Source: Lyophyllum atratum
Taxonomy: Eukaryota; Basidiomycota; Agaricomycetes; Agaricales; Lyophyllaceae
Assembly: GCA_014905825.1 (NCBI GenBank)
Contig: JACGCN010000032.1
Span: forward strand, 248,001 to 312,000
Length of the DNA stretch: 64,000 nt
Direction: 5' to 3'
Shown: positions 21,712-33,599 of the stretch, piece by piece
Layout of the letters: the number at the start of each line of letters is the position of its first letter
Numbering within the stretch: position 1 is the first letter of the stretch
Made by a program: the position numbers and the translations under genes
Notes under the pieces: model-generated
Told to the model about the DNA's origin: nothing
Database searches by the model: none
Seen by the model: only the letters and a program-made list of their open reading frames with translations

Positions 21712-23012
21712 CTAGCTACGCTGCGTATGTCGAACTCCATCATGTAGCCCAATCTCCACACAGATATTGAACTCATGAAGATCATCCTCCGCAGGTTCCT
21801 CACGACATCCTAATAACAGGATTGCTTGATCAGTGAGTACCGCAGATGTCACAAATGACAAGTTAAGTTCCTTTAACCTCTCCTCCAGTTTGTCGAGGCG
21901 GTCACACATGGATGGCTTGGTTGTGGAAAGTGTGAAGAGCCATAGTTCAGGGCTTGGCCGCTTGTTGTCGTCGGGAAAATATTTGTCCCAGGTCGCAACG
22001 AGGACAGAACATGTGTCCGCTGTAGACCCTTCCTCGAGTTTGATAGATGCGCCTAGTTGCTTGAGGGAGCCTGTGCTTGTGAGAAGAAGATCGTCATATC
22101 CTTCCATGTCCACTGGAAGAATTCCACCGATGGTTTTGGACACCGTGAATGTCTGTTTTATGATATTATACTTCACGATATGCGTAGCGGCAAAGTTGCC
22201 CTAAGGACCCTCAGAACGTCGTTGATTATATAAATTATCATGCCACTCACATTTTCTGGGTCATCAGAGATACCTGGAAGGAACAGAATTTCTCTGCCAC
22301 CATGAATGGGCACGACACCAGCAGACCAGACAAGTACTCTGCGAAGATCATCGGGATATGGCCTGTCTATTACTGGCCAGCTCCAGGAGAGGTTGAAAGG
22401 ATTGAATTCTACAACCGAGTATGAATCATGGCCAGGCAGGCCCCCGAAGATATACAGACGGTTCTCAATGGACACCATTTCGTGGTCGACGCGGGGAACA
22501 ACATTTTCTGGCACATCAACCTTCCACCACCTATGTCGATCGATGTCAATCATGTACATGTCGGATGTGGGGTTTTCAGTGATGTCCAAGCCGCCAAATA
22601 GAATGATAATGCGGTGTCCTTCCAGCTTACATAAGGCTGCCGCAGACTGAGCATGGCGTGGTAGTGGTTTCTTAGTTTCCGGAGAAAGGGGAGACCAAGG
22701 TTTTTCGAGGCACAAATAATGCTTCTGAGTGGGGTTATATGGTTACAGTAAGAACACCGGTAAGACAGATACTACTAGATTAGAAGTTCTACATACGGTT
22801 GTGTTCTTCCATCTGCCAGTCTTTAGGTTCAAGACTGATATCTGGAACGGATGCCCCAGTGATGAATCTTCGGACCAGTAGAAGATGAGCTCCTGCTTTG
22901 CTTTGTCGATGAACGAAGCCTCAGGGGGTACACAAGTAGGCCGATCGCCTGTCAGTCTCTTGGTATACAAGCTAAGGGCAGTTGCTGTTGCTGGGGGGGA
23001 GGAATTTGGCAT
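21712..23012 (-). CDS. Kelch-repeat protein, paralogue 2
   Basis: Three exons (23012-22797, 22724-22251, 22200-21712) at the same positions and phases as paralogue 1 give 392 aa. Exon 2 is 474 nt in all three paralogues. Blades IIILFGGLDITENPTSDMY, RLYIFGGLPGHDSYSVVEF and VVPIHGGREILFLPG are preserved; one SIKLEEG unit is present. All frames are open, so the copy is probably functional. It sits in the second repeat of the kelch/NLR/USP cluster. A slightly longer N-terminus carries an insertion (ATATALSLYTK) relative to paralogue 1. Confidence 0.85.
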
Positions 23013-23149
23013 AATATGGTCGCGGGAGGGAGACAAACCGATCGACGAAGGTGTTGCTCGGATAGGGTATCCATTATTGGTATGTGTTATTAATAGAACC
23101 GTGCACAACATTTCAAAACGTTGATCAACCAGCCGCAGCTCCCAACATG

Positions 23150-23410
23150 AGCTACACTTCCTTATAGTCCTTGCTGTCGTTTTCATCCGCCCAGCTCGCA
23201 AAGTCTGAATGGCCCGCGATCGAGGTAAGTTCAAGAGGAGGGATGGCAAAAGAGACTTGGGTCGGCCGGATATGCCTGCAGGTACGCCGTGTCCATATCC
23301 TACAGTATTCTGTGCCCAATTGATGTGTTCCAAGTCTGGAAGCCTCATCGCTGCTGCAACCACGCAGATACCCTCCACCCCTCTCTGAGGGTTGTAAGCT
23401 ATAATAGACA
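23150..23410. repeat. Conserved spacer module, copy 2 of 3
   Basis: Closely similar to 19970-20230 and 31000-31250 and lies in the same place upstream of a kelch start codon. It begins the segment that continues into NLR N-terminal sequence. Confidence 0.65.
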
Positions 23411-23429
23411 CCCAAGGCGAAGCCGATGC

Positions 23430-24790
23430 ACCAGATCCGAAGGCTGTTGGCAGTGCTGGCCGCCTTAGCCACCACTGCGACTTCCAGCGGACTGCCAGTC
23501 AATGTGGATTCTTCAGTGGGAAGCGTCTTCGGAACGCTCACTCGACACAGGTAAGAAACACGAGAATCGCAACAACCGGGTCCTCCAATTCTCCACTCCT
23601 TCATCGCTGCAATTCCAGCTTCGGCCTTCGTCAGCGCTCCAAACACGCTTCATTGGGACAATCAGGAGCTAGACAAGAACTTCTGTCTCGACGGACACCG
23701 ACCCATCCCGAGACAAGCTTAGACCGCGTGCTGAACAGCATCACTCTTGCCATCGAGAACCGGAATAATTACTTCCCTCCTATTCCCGAAAGTCCTTTCC
23801 CAGCTCTTGCCCTCCAGTCGCTGGTGCCAACCTCATCAAATTTGAGGTGGTAGGTTCACCCTCACTGTTTTCAGAGTCATGACTTAACAATACGCAATAG
23901 ACACTATCCAATGCGAATGCACAAGTCCTGGATTTTTCGAAGGTCATCGTCCAGTGGATTAGGGAGGCGTCACCGTTGGGATCTGCTGCTAGTGAACGAT
24001 TCGCTAATACTACATGGTGAAACCTTTGGCACACGATCGTTCTTTCTGCTCAGCAGGCTAATATCGCGCAAAAAAGGGCCTTAATCCATGAAATTTGCAA
24101 ACGGGCGAATGGGCGACTGCTATGTTGGAAGATCGAAGGTGGTCAAGGATTGGTGTTGTTTCGAGTGGGAGATTACGGAGTTCAAAACACGTATAGCCTT
24201 GATTGACTCTTAATAGGATCAGTCAAACCGCAAAGGAATGCAGGGATAGCCATGCGCTATGGGCTCAGTTTTCATCGACCGTAGCAACGTAGAGACGACC
24301 GACCCAAACTCGTATGTCCCACCCATCGCTCGCCAGATGGCAGACCACTCTCCCGACGTCCCACGTGCGGTACGCAATGTGCTGAGAGACGAACCCTCTG
24401 AATATCATATCCCTCCAGCAGGCTGCGAAGCTCTTCATTAAGGCCGCCGAAGTGGCATCATATATCGATACCACTCTTCCCGTGGTAGTCATCATCGACA
24501 GGCTCGACGAAACCGACCCTACTCGCCTTAGCGACATTGTCAGCATCTTCTCCGGCCTTTTCTGACTTGAGTCGGCCGGAGACGCCTGCAGGTACACCGT
24601 CCTCACCAGCTGGACCGTTATGGCTGCCCAGGGAAATACCAAACTCGGAAGACTGTTCAGGGCTCTGATCTTGCATACCTCACCGCGAGCAACCTCGTGG
24701 CGCGGCAAGCCGCCGAGTGGGAAATTACCAGAGGGACTTCGAGCCTGAGACGCTCAACGCCCGCCGATCCTGCAAGACCCCCAGTGGTTG
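23430..24790 (+). pseudogene. NLR relic: N-terminal region plus partial NACHT
   Basis: The plus strand contains LAVLAALATTATSSGLPVNV, a WDN-type segment, LDRVLNSITLAIENRNNYFP and PESPFPALALQSLVP, then a helical part. From 24259 a NACHT-type segment follows: NVETTDPNSYVPPIARQMA, DHSPDVPRAVRNVLRDEP, LFIKAAEVASYIDTTLP and VVVIIDRLDETDPTRLSDI. The last is the Walker B block (hhhhDxxDE). No Walker A (GxxxxGKS) is visible and several frameshifts and stops occur, for example at the TGA after LFS near 24563. The architecture is that of Agaricomycete NACHT STAND receptors; this copy is dead. Confidence 0.75.
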
Positions 24791-24799
24791 TAAGTAGGA

Positions 24800-25250
24800 T
24801 AATCGGGTCGATCTCCCTATGTTCTTGACATTGACACCTCTTTTTAGATATTGGCATGATCTGCGTCAACGGCACCTGTCGGTAAACGACAATGATTATT
24901 GACCGGAAAGTCGTGTGTAACATTTCAACATCATTAGCGTACTGAGCTGAAACTTGCTTAGGATTCCCTGGTAGTGGTACAGTCGATGTAAGTCTGGACT
25001 AACACCGCACCATCTTGGAACCACTTTTAGAGCAGTGTATCCGACTCATTACTTGGGACAGATTTTGAAGACGAAGGTACTCTTGTTGCATTGGGATTTG
25101 TATTGGGAACAGCGAAGCAATGAGTAGCACAGAACGTATGTCACGTATGTCAGTAAGTACAGAAAGCAGGGTACGCCGCGAGAGCATGTAAAAGTCGAAC
25201 AACAGGTAACGGGGTACAGACTAAGATAAGGTTAATGAGTTTGAGGAAAA
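24800..25250. other. No gene seen
   Basis: About 450 bp between the NLR relic and the 3' end of kelch 3, with no supported exon. Confidence 0.4.
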
Positions 25251-25253
25251 CTT

Positions 25254-26565
25254 TCACACTTCGATATCTATCTCGACACAGATATTGATTCTATCTTCGT
25301 GATGCAAACGCGCATCTGAGCCAAAAAGCAAGATGCGTCGATCAGTAAGGACTTTGCTGCTAAGGATGGATACATTGAGTCCTTTGAGTTTCTGTTGGAG
25401 GTCATACTCATCATCGTCGTCATCGTCATCATCGCCGGAGGCCTTCATGGCCCGAGAGTCTAGGCGGTAGCAGGTGGAGGGCTGGGTGGTAGAAAAATTC
25501 ATGACCCAAAATGTGGGAAGATCTCGAACACCATCGGCGACATCAAACTCTGCCGCGAGTAAGATGGAACAAGAGCCACCTTTGGCCGGAATTTCTTCGA
25601 CTTCGACGGTGCGGCTGGCGCCGAAAAAGTGCCCACTGCAGATGATAGAAGTAGAGTATCCAGCCATTGATGACGGAAACTCTCCGCCCATGGAGCTGCA
25701 CAGTTCGAAGGTTCTAGTAGTTGTGTCGAACAAGACAAATCTTCGAGGAATGAAGTTAGTCTAGATAAAAAGGAGGAACGGCTTAGAAGGTGTGATAGCG
25801 GAAGTTGGACGAGTACACTTACTAACACATCACAATGGCGAGCCTTGCGGAATCCGGGTAAGAGTAAAATTCCTTGGTTGTCAAAGATTGGCAGAGCATC
25901 ACCACCATAACCGAGGGATGGAACGTGGGACGGGTATGCTACGAGACGGTCATCAATAGGCCAGCTCCAGGAATTATTGAGAGGATCGAATTTGGCAATG
26001 GTGAATGAATTTTGATCTTTTCCACCAAAGATAAATAGTGAGTTGTGGACGAAAACCATCTGGGCGTATGACCGAGGGATTACATCGTCAGGAACATTAA
26101 CCTTCCACCACCTGTATTTATCAAGGTTGATGGCGTAGAGGTCCGACGTCATAGAGCCCGCAGCGTCCTGCCCACCAAAGAGTAGTACGAAACGTTCTCC
26201 CCCTAGTTTACAGAGGGTGGCCGCCGCTCCAATGTGGGGTGGCAGAGGTTTTTTAGTCGGTGCAGTAGGAGCTCGAGCGGTGAACAAGAACTTTTCCTAG
26301 CAGGTGTAATAAGGTCAAGAAAGTTGAAAATCATACACAGGAGTCAAACTGCTTTGAAACATACCGTGATGTCTCTCCATTTCATTTCCCAATCCTTTAA
26401 AGCAAGGATGGATATATGAAACGGCCCCGAAGGTTCATCAACATGAGCCCAGTAGTAGATTAACTCAACATTTTCTTCATCCAAAAATTCTGCTTCGGGG
26501 CGCAGGAAAGGGGGTTTTGCGCCTGTCAATTTCTTTTTTACTGGGGTGAGGTTCTGGAGCGCCAT
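25254..26565 (-). CDS. Kelch-repeat protein, paralogue 3
   Basis: Three exons (26565-26365, 26296-25823, 25760-25254), identical phases and the same 474-nt exon 2 as the other two, give 393 aa. It is the most diverged copy. Blades: FVLLFGGQDAAGSMTSDLY with RWWKVNVP, LFIFGGKDQNSFTIAKF with NSWSWPI, then ALPIFDNQGILLLPG. The C-terminal part carries an acidic run of eight Asp encoded by a GAT/GAC microsatellite. All frames are open. It is probably the oldest duplicate, since paralogues 1 and 2 resemble each other more than either resembles this one. Confidence 0.85.
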
Positions 26566-26770
26566 CTAGATGTGAAGAGTGAGCGTGAGGGTATACTATG
26601 ATGAAGTTGTTGTCTTCCTTCGCAAGGTCATGACGGAGTTGTGATCCAGTGGTTGGCATTCAAATTTAGGACACCGCCATCAGGTTCAATCTGGACGTTC
26701 AAACTGCTCCAGAGTGGTCTCTTCGTATTCAATACACCTGCGCCGACACCGTTCTGGTCATCGTTCGTTC

Positions 26771-28240
26771 AATGTTCAAATCTACGAATATTTCAGCGTT
26801 GGCTGTGCTGGCTGTGCTGGCCGCCTTAGCCAACACTGCAACTTCCAGAGAAATGCCACTCAATGATGTGGATGCTTCACGGAACGCTTACTCGACACAA
26901 GCAGAAAAGCAACAGAACTACGACCACAACTGGGTCCTCCTTCTCCGTTTTTTGGCGCTTCAAGTCCAGCTTCGGCCTTCTTCATCGCTCTAAACAAGCT
27001 TCCCTGGGACAATCGGGAGCCAGACAAGAACTTCTTCCGAGTACTGTCTCAACGGACGCTTGCCCATCCCGAGACAACCTTAGACCGCGTGCTGGACAGC
27101 ATCACTCTTGCCATCGAGAGCGGGAAGGATTACTTACTTCTGTCGTACTTCCGAAAGTCCTTTCCCGGCTCTTGGCCTTGCAGGCGCTGGTGCCAACCTC
27201 ATCAAACTTGAGGTGGTAGGTTCATCTCCGCCATTTTCGGAGTCATTAGTTAACGATACGCAATAGACACTATCCAAGGGAAAGTACGGGTCCTGGAGTT
27301 TGCGAAGGTGATCGTCCGGTGGATTGGGGAGATGTTAGCTTTGGAATCTGCTGCCAGTGGACGATACACTAATACGGCATGGCGAGATCTTAGGTACGTA
27401 GGGTGCGCACACACGATCGTTCTTTCTGCTCAGAAGGCTGATATCACGTAAAAAGCATCTTAATCCAGAGGTACGAAGCCCTTGTTGCGACATTATGTCT
27501 CTGGGACGTATGGCTCGTCAAGGGCATCAGCGCACCCATTGAAGCTCTCCAAACGGGACACTCATGACTTCGCCTCTGTTATCACCAAAGGACGGGATGC
27601 GTATCGTGGCGGGGGCTGCTGATGGATCGCTTACTATCTGGAGGCTCTCGCAGACCCTCAACCGGGATCGAAATCAAGACCGAGATGGGCGTGCGCCAGG
27701 ACACGTAAAGCAAAAGTCACGGTATCCTCACCATATGGCTCGTTTGTCACCTCTGCCTCAGGGGGAGAAGGCCGCGTGTGGGACCTTCAGACTGCCAGAC
27801 GCAGGGTCATTATTCCCAGAGCGGCATGCAGGGCGTCACGTTCCTCACATTCTCGCGTGCGTGGGGGCTGCTATTGTGAGTGGTGTGAAATGTGGCCCTG
27901 GGGAGTCCTACGCCGGTGGCGTCTTCGCTGCGCAGTTTGGGTGGAAGGATCAAGTCCTCAGGCGGGGGAGCACTGGAGATGCTCATGGCCTGCTGATGCT
28001 GGGGAATCGGATTGACACCAGTAACTACTAGACCAATGTTACTTACCCCTCATGAAGATACCCTATGCATCTCTGATCGCAGGCCTAGGCTTATGAGCCT
28101 TTGCGTCGTTTCTCAGCCCCAGTGGCATCAGGTTGGAATGTGTGGTTCAGGCGCGCCGGTGCTGAAGATGCGACGCAGGCATCGAGGACCTGATTGGGAA
28201 GCGATAGAATCCCGGCGGATGGTCGCATTCGTCTGATTGC
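26771..28240 (+). pseudogene. NLR relic: N-terminal region and WD40 repeats
   Basis: From 26771 the frame reads ALAVLAVLAALANTATSREM, then KLPWDNREPDKNFFRVLSQ, TTLDRVLDSITLAIESGKDY and KVRVLEFAKVIVRWIGEML, the same N-terminal region as at 23430. A jump at about 27480 leads directly into WD40 remains: DGMRIVAGAADGSLTIWRL and, in another frame, TSASGGEGRVWDLQTARRR. The whole NACHT module is missing here. Stops and frameshifts are numerous. It is the decayed other end of a NACHT-WD40 gene, probably deleted internally. Confidence 0.7.
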
Positions 28241-28332
28241 AGGAGATTGTTAACGTGCATATGAGAGTACTCCAAGAATACATCGTTTGAGGGCATGGCT
28301 CCCCTGCCCCTCCCTGTTACACGCATACCATT

Positions 28333-30482
28333 TCATTGGTGGGTATCGACCCAGCCGAATAAATCGCCCGACACCTTTGAAGGAGTAAAGATTGCAGCAT
28401 ATTGCCCTACTGCGTAATCCACGAGCAAACACGGCTGGATGAGTGGACGTGGCCCGGTGGAATGCTTGTATATATCTGGGAGCGGAATTATCATGGAGAG
28501 CGGCAGCCAGTCCGAATACCTCGACGGTGACCCATTAGAGTCGGGTGTGCTTTGGGAGGAATTACACCAATGCTCGAAGTCTTTTGCCGAATCGAGGTCA
28601 ATTGTAGGCGGTGCTTTTATATCGATGATGAACAGTATCATGGGCTGGCGGCCGGATCGAGATATATGTCTGTCCCGAAAATGCATTATTCGCTTGTGAT
28701 CAACCTTCAGCCAGTGGTCTACTAGGAATGCCAAGAAAGCTCGATCTCTGAGGGAGAAGCGAAAGGGTTGCCCTGGCCACATCAAATTATACGAGTGTTA
28801 GCCCAAGTCCGCAAAGGAAAGAATGGTGCAGCTTACATACCGGATTGGGTTTTGCGAGCTGCTGCACAGTCTGTACGATGGCTACCTTCTATCCAGTCTT
28901 CCCTCTGGCACGGTTCTGAGCAATAAACGACGTTTTGGCATCTCTCACAAGCTCTAAAACGTGGTGTGGTCTCCATATTGGCACACTATATCAAAAACAC
29001 CGCATTTAAGCAAAGGTTCGAAGCATGGAAAGAAACACGGACATTGGGCGAAAAACATTGCATCTTGGATTCCACGCTCTTTTTGAACGAGGTACGTATA
29101 GACAATTGGGCATCCACGCTCTCTAAGAAACCCATCCAGACCGTGGAGAACTTGGTCCCATATGGTATTTTCATCGACAGAGAAGTGACTGACTTCGAGC
29201 GCATTACTCTCCCAAGAAGTTTCAAGACCGGACGATGGACGATATAACTTTCAAGGAGTGTTGTCACGCCGATCAAGTGTTCCTCATGATCCTCCTCATC
29301 GTCTCCTACAACGCGATCCCGTCCATCCGTGCCAGCGATTGTGAGGGACGCATATTGTAGGATGCAAGGAATGAGTTTCTCACGGATGGCGTCGATAATC
29401 CATGTGTAGTCAGCGGACATGCTTGATGTGTCGGCGATCAAGATGAAGCAAAACCTGACGAAGCCGTGCACGTCCTGGGATTCCGGCGGGGGAAGCGAAA
29501 GGATCTGTCGTAGCGTGTGAAGTACGTAAACGAGGAAGTCTCTTGCGAGGAGCATCTTGAAAATTCCCGGAGCTTTTTTGGCGAGTCGAAGGTAGATACA
29601 AAGGGCTTCGACGCATGCATCCAACAGTTTTCCTCCGCTTCGGTATGCCATGGAATGGATAGGCTCTATGAGCAAATCTGCCAGTCGTTCTTGGCCCACT
29701 CCAAAGCCATCTGCTAGCGGAGAGATATCGATAGGGTGCGAGATGAGAATCCCTGCCAATGCCTGGGTGGCCAAGCGTGCCATGCGAGCGTGACGAGTGT
29801 CGTTAGCCTCCGTCAATCGACGGGATTGCCGCAACCACATCTCCGTAAGCATGTCCAACAGTCCAGGGGAGGAGATTATGATGGAACTAAGGTGGGGTGA
29901 CGTATTGCCGAGGATAGTTGTTGCGAGGAAAAAGTGGATGGCGTCAAAGAGCGTTTCCGCCGAGATGCTAGTCAGTGCCGGCGCCGGTCGTGATTCTGCA
30001 TCGAACGCCATGTCAAGGTAGCCGTCTTCTGTTTTGTAATACAGGTATCGTATCCACCTCCATATTGACGGCCAGGCCGGTAGGATATAGGAGAGATTCA
30101 ACAGGGAAATTCTTGCCTCCGATCCCTGTGCTAGGTACTGTACAGCAGACAGGCCTACGAGTGCAATTTGGGCGACTTCGACACGAGTTCTGTCTTGTGG
30201 AGTGACGCGGCCCAAAGGTGGGTTTAGTTCGAACTGACGGATGAGCAGAGGAAGGAGCTGAGAATTTAAAGTCCACAAGTTTTGTTCCTTGAATAGGTGG
30301 ATAAGTGACGGCAGATAGCGTAGAGGCTCCTGCGTGGCCAGATCCACAATGTTCTACACGGGTACGGGTTGAGTGTCATCAGAACCAAGGATATTAGGCT
30401 GGTGCTTCACCTGGATATGAGGCGGCAAAGCTGGTTGTTCCCGTCGCCTGCTATCAACAGTTCTACTGGAGGGTAATGGCAT
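28333..30482 (-). CDS. MYND zinc-finger protein, full length
   Basis: Four exons (30482-30411, 30353-29043, 28985-28841, 28772-28333) with introns of 57, 57 and 68 nt give 655 aa, all phases consistent. A long helical, ARM-like N-terminal half runs to about residue 455. It contains PLRYLPSLIHLFKEQNLW, YILPAWPSIWRWIRYLYYK and GVGQERLADLLIEPI. Splicing intron 2 (GTCCGT..ATAG) joins CFSPN to C, giving a complete MYND finger CFSPNCA, RACERCQNVVYCSEPC, then HRTDC, i.e. all eight Zn ligands. A C-terminal domain starts FSLRDRAFLAFLVDHW. MYND fingers mediate protein contacts; the role of this Agaricomycete family is unknown. Truncated relatives lie at 1870-2574 and 8085-8480. Confidence 0.9.
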
Positions 30483-30780
30483 CGGGTTCAAGATTTATCG
30501 CTGTACTGTGATTTCTCGATATTCCTGGGCTTGAAGAGAATTACCGTCTAAGGTAATGTGTTCGACACGGGTGTCATAATCGGTTCGCGACAACATACCT
30601 GTATAATGCCCAACGGATGTCATCAAGTACTCCTTAAGCTTGATACTATCGAGTGATGGTGGCCCAGGAATAACGGCTGATAACTAATAGATCAAAACCT
30701 TCCCCATGGGCCTCCGCACCAAACAACAAATAACGCGAGGACATCCTCGATATGTCACCTCATGGGACTTGCGTGCCCCT
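30483..30780. promoter_or_regulatory. Upstream region of the MYND gene
   Basis: No exon is seen; presumably the promoter of the minus-strand MYND gene. No specific motif is identified. Confidence 0.35.
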
Positions 30781-30782
30781 GG

Positions 30783-30895
30783 ACCTACAGAGCAGGACCG
30801 CAACGTACGGGACGAGGCACTTAAGCCTAGGCGGCCGATCCAGGTAAAGATCCAAATATGATCTTCATTGCAAGGACCGTCTACGCATTATAGAA
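30783..30895 (+). pseudogene. Degenerate USP exon relic
   Basis: This stretch aligns with USP exon 2 and its donor at 17595-17700: CAGAGCAGGACCGCAACGT, GGGACGAGGCAC, GATCCAGG and ACCGTCTACGC occur in the same order. Small deletions destroy the frame. It shows that the third repeat of the cluster also once carried a USP segment. Confidence 0.7.
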
Positions 30896-30999
30896 AGAAG
30901 GAGGTCTCTCTAGGAGAGACTACGTGCAGCCATGATCTATCTACATCGCACTCCTCTCAGAATCTTTGCGGACCTTTCATGCTCTGCGGACACCGCCCA

Positions 31000-31255
31000 G
31001 CGCACTTCCCCATACTCATTGTCGTCGTCGTCGTCCTCTGGCGCCTGGCACGTAAAGTTTGAATGGCCCGAGATCGAAATAAGTTCAAGAGCAGGGATAG
31101 CGAAAGAGGCTGGGTGGGCCGGATACGCCTGTACGTAGTCCATGTCCATATCCTACAGTATCCTATGCCTGATTGACAAGTTCCAAGTCTGCAAGCACCA
31201 CCGCTGCTGCGACCACACAGGCCGCTCCACCCCTCCCTGAGGGATGTAAGCTACT
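31000..31255. repeat. Conserved spacer module, copy 3 of 3
   Basis: Similar to 19970-20230 and 23150-23410. Here it follows the USP relic directly and is not next to a kelch gene, suggesting that an intervening kelch copy was lost or never present. Confidence 0.6.
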
Positions 31256-32180
31256 GGAGGAGAATCTCACGACGGCGCCAGGCATAAAAGTCTGCCGCTG
31301 CCTCTCTTACCTGGCCGATCTCTACGCGTAGAGCCATCTGTCGGAGCCATCGCTTGTTCACTAATGGGAAACAAGTCGTCTCAGGCTCCACAGCTCATGT
31401 CCGACGCCTCTGGGACCCCGTAGGCTCGCTCACATGACGAATTTGCGTCGTGCTCGACGGGCGGCTCCACGCTCATCTGGTTCCTCCCCGAGCCCTCCCA
31501 TGACGCCCTGCGTTTTCAGTGTGGGCCGTACGCACATGGGGTTAGGGTTAAGAGGAGCTGCTGGTGTTGAGGGATAACTTTGATTTCCATCCATTTGCCT
31601 TCTTGACCCCACACCAACGCGTCTCGGAACAAAACCTCACACGCCCGTCTTCATCCAGACTCCACATCGCACGCTCCGGCTCTGCATCCCACTCGTTCCC
31701 GGCGCGGGATGGGCCCAATCCTCGCGGAGTCCCGGCGCAGCTAAGCGTTGAACGACCGTCAGCGGGCTTTCCCTCCTACATGCCCGCATGACGCAGTGTA
31801 CACTCGATGAGAGCTTGCTGCTGCTTCTACCGCTTCCTCTGCCTCTTCGCGGGATGACGGTGCTACGAAACTCAACTCCCTTTGCAAGACGAACTCGCAG
31901 CCACCCAGAGATGCCAGGAAGCATCTGTGCGCGCGGGCCCGCAACTCTGAGGCACACGGAACCTCGCGGAGTGGAGAATGGATTTGGCAGGTCCTAGTAA
32001 GTAATACTCAGGAGGTGCTGCTTCTGCTGCGAAGAGGAGACGGTGGGATGCTTAGGTAGGGGTGCTCTGGAGATTGTCGGGACCTGCTGATACTCAAGTA
32101 TCGATGCTGAATCGAAGATGTCTGGTACCCTTTCATAAGGTACCCTATGCATCCTTGCTGTTCCGCGACGCGGCCTCCGA
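31256..32180 (+). pseudogene. WD40 relic of an NLR gene
   Basis: Around 31333-31425 the frame reads FTNGKQVVSGSTAHVRRLWD, a recognisable WD40 blade. Near 32030-32160 the DNA parallels 27960-28080 (GGTGCTCTGGAGATTGTCG versus GAGCACTGGAGATGCTCATG; later TACCCTATGCATC in both). No long open frame remains. It is the third trace of NACHT-WD40 genes in the cluster. Confidence 0.55.
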
Positions 32181-32930
32181 GTCGCGGGTATGTATCACTA
32201 CATCTCCCCACTCTCTTCTTTTCTTACGGTGAGCCCATGCGACGTAGCAAGGAGTCCGAATTCTATGATACTTATAGTTCGTGATCACGATCAAGTACCG
32301 GTCCATCGCGTTCCCCGCGTTCTGTATATGTTCCTTCAGCTCACTTAAATAACACAGCTATGATCGAACACCTACATACTTACCTCTGTTGCGGTGTCTC
32401 CTCATTCCGTCGTTCCAACAAAAATCGTGCCACATCGCTGAGATGCATCAACCACTAACTTCGAAGTAGTAACGCAATATTCTCAACCCCACTTTTAGTT
32501 AAGTCTTGGCGGCGACCCTTGGAGATGAGGGGCTCGAGAAGCATCAGATTCAGATCCCACAGCGCATGGAAGCGGGTCGCGACTCCAAGGGCACATGAAA
32601 TCCGAACATCTAAGATCAGCATCATGATTCCGCGCCCACAACGCCCACACGGAAACAGTTGCAGCACTTTTGCTATTCCAAAAAACCCAAATGAACTGTT
32701 CAATTTACAGGCCCAGTAATGTACTTTCTGAATCCATACCGATAACAAAGCGACAACGACGATGAGCAAGACACGACAATGTATATATATATATTTAAGT
32801 AAACTACCACTTCCCGGGAAACCCTTGTGAGCACTGTAGTGTTCGTGATAGATACCAGAGAGTGGGTGGGGATGAGGTAGGTAGGTACACCAGGGGCACC
32901 ACAGAATTCGAAACTGGTCGGGTGGCGCGC
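32181..32930. other. Intergenic, no gene seen
   Basis: A hydrophobic minus-strand frame (32455-32769) has no homology, no signal-peptide pattern and no splice support. The block contains a short TA microsatellite near 32781. Downstream flank of the CFEM gene. Confidence 0.4.
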
Positions 32931-33594
32931 TCAGAGTGCGAGGGCGGCGAGGCCAAAGGCGGCGATGCCGGCGAATGCACCGGCAGTGTTGGTGCGGGCA
33001 CCGTTGGAGGTCTGGGCGGGGGCGGCGCCGGTGCCCGTGCCAGTGGTGGGTGCGCTACAAAGGACAAAGGTCAGGTGTGGAAGGTACACATCAGGGGGCG
33101 GAGGGCTTACGAGGTGGTGGGGCGCGTGGCAGTGGGGCTGGTCCCAGGTGCAGAGGTGGCGGCTGTGGTGGCGGGCGCGCTGGTCAATGTCACACCCTGT
33201 ATGAGTGGATAAAGTCAGGGGGTTTGTGTGGATGTGAGAGAGGGTATTGGGAAACGTACGACGGCTGCGCAAAGCCCTTGAGCAAGGGTGATGGCCTGTT
33301 GGAGCTGAGCGGGGTCGCTCTCGCAGGCCTTGGTTATGCAGGCGGTGGACTCGGAGATGAAGTCTGCATTCTTGCAAAGGCAGGCGTTGTCGTTGCCCGC
33401 GCAACCGTGGAGGTCGACGTCAGGGCCAGCGAGGCACGGCAGGGCACATTCTGTGAGGAATACATGAGTGTTGAGATATGTATACGGTGAGCAGGAGCGA
33501 GGGGCGTACCTGGGATGCCACCTGCCTGACGCGACAGGACGGAGGCGGAGGCGGAGGCAGCGGTGAGGGCAAGGACGGCGAGTGAGAAGCGCAT
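32931..33594 (-). CDS. CFEM-domain GPI-anchored protein
   Basis: Four exons (33594-33510, 33450-33260, 33196-33111, 33054-32931) give 161 aa. A signal peptide MRFSLAVLALTAASASASV is followed by a CFEM domain with eight cysteines: ECALPC, DLHGC, DNACLC, TACITKAC and QGLC. The spacing, including the CxC, is that of the fungal CFEM family. A Thr/Ser/Pro/Ala-rich stalk and a hydrophobic end (AFAGIAAFGLAALAL) with small residues before it fit GPI attachment. CFEM proteins sit at the plasma membrane or wall; some bind haem, others act at surfaces. Which applies here is not shown. Confidence 0.92.
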
Positions 33595-33599
33595 TATGA

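Noticed and set aside
24259..24790. Functional NACHT ATPase
   Set aside because: Walker B is readable but no Walker A is present and the frame is broken, so it is a relic.
32936..33490. Gly/Arg-rich plus-strand frame
   Set aside because: Antisense of the CFEM gene, whose eight-cysteine pattern and four spliced exons are decisive.
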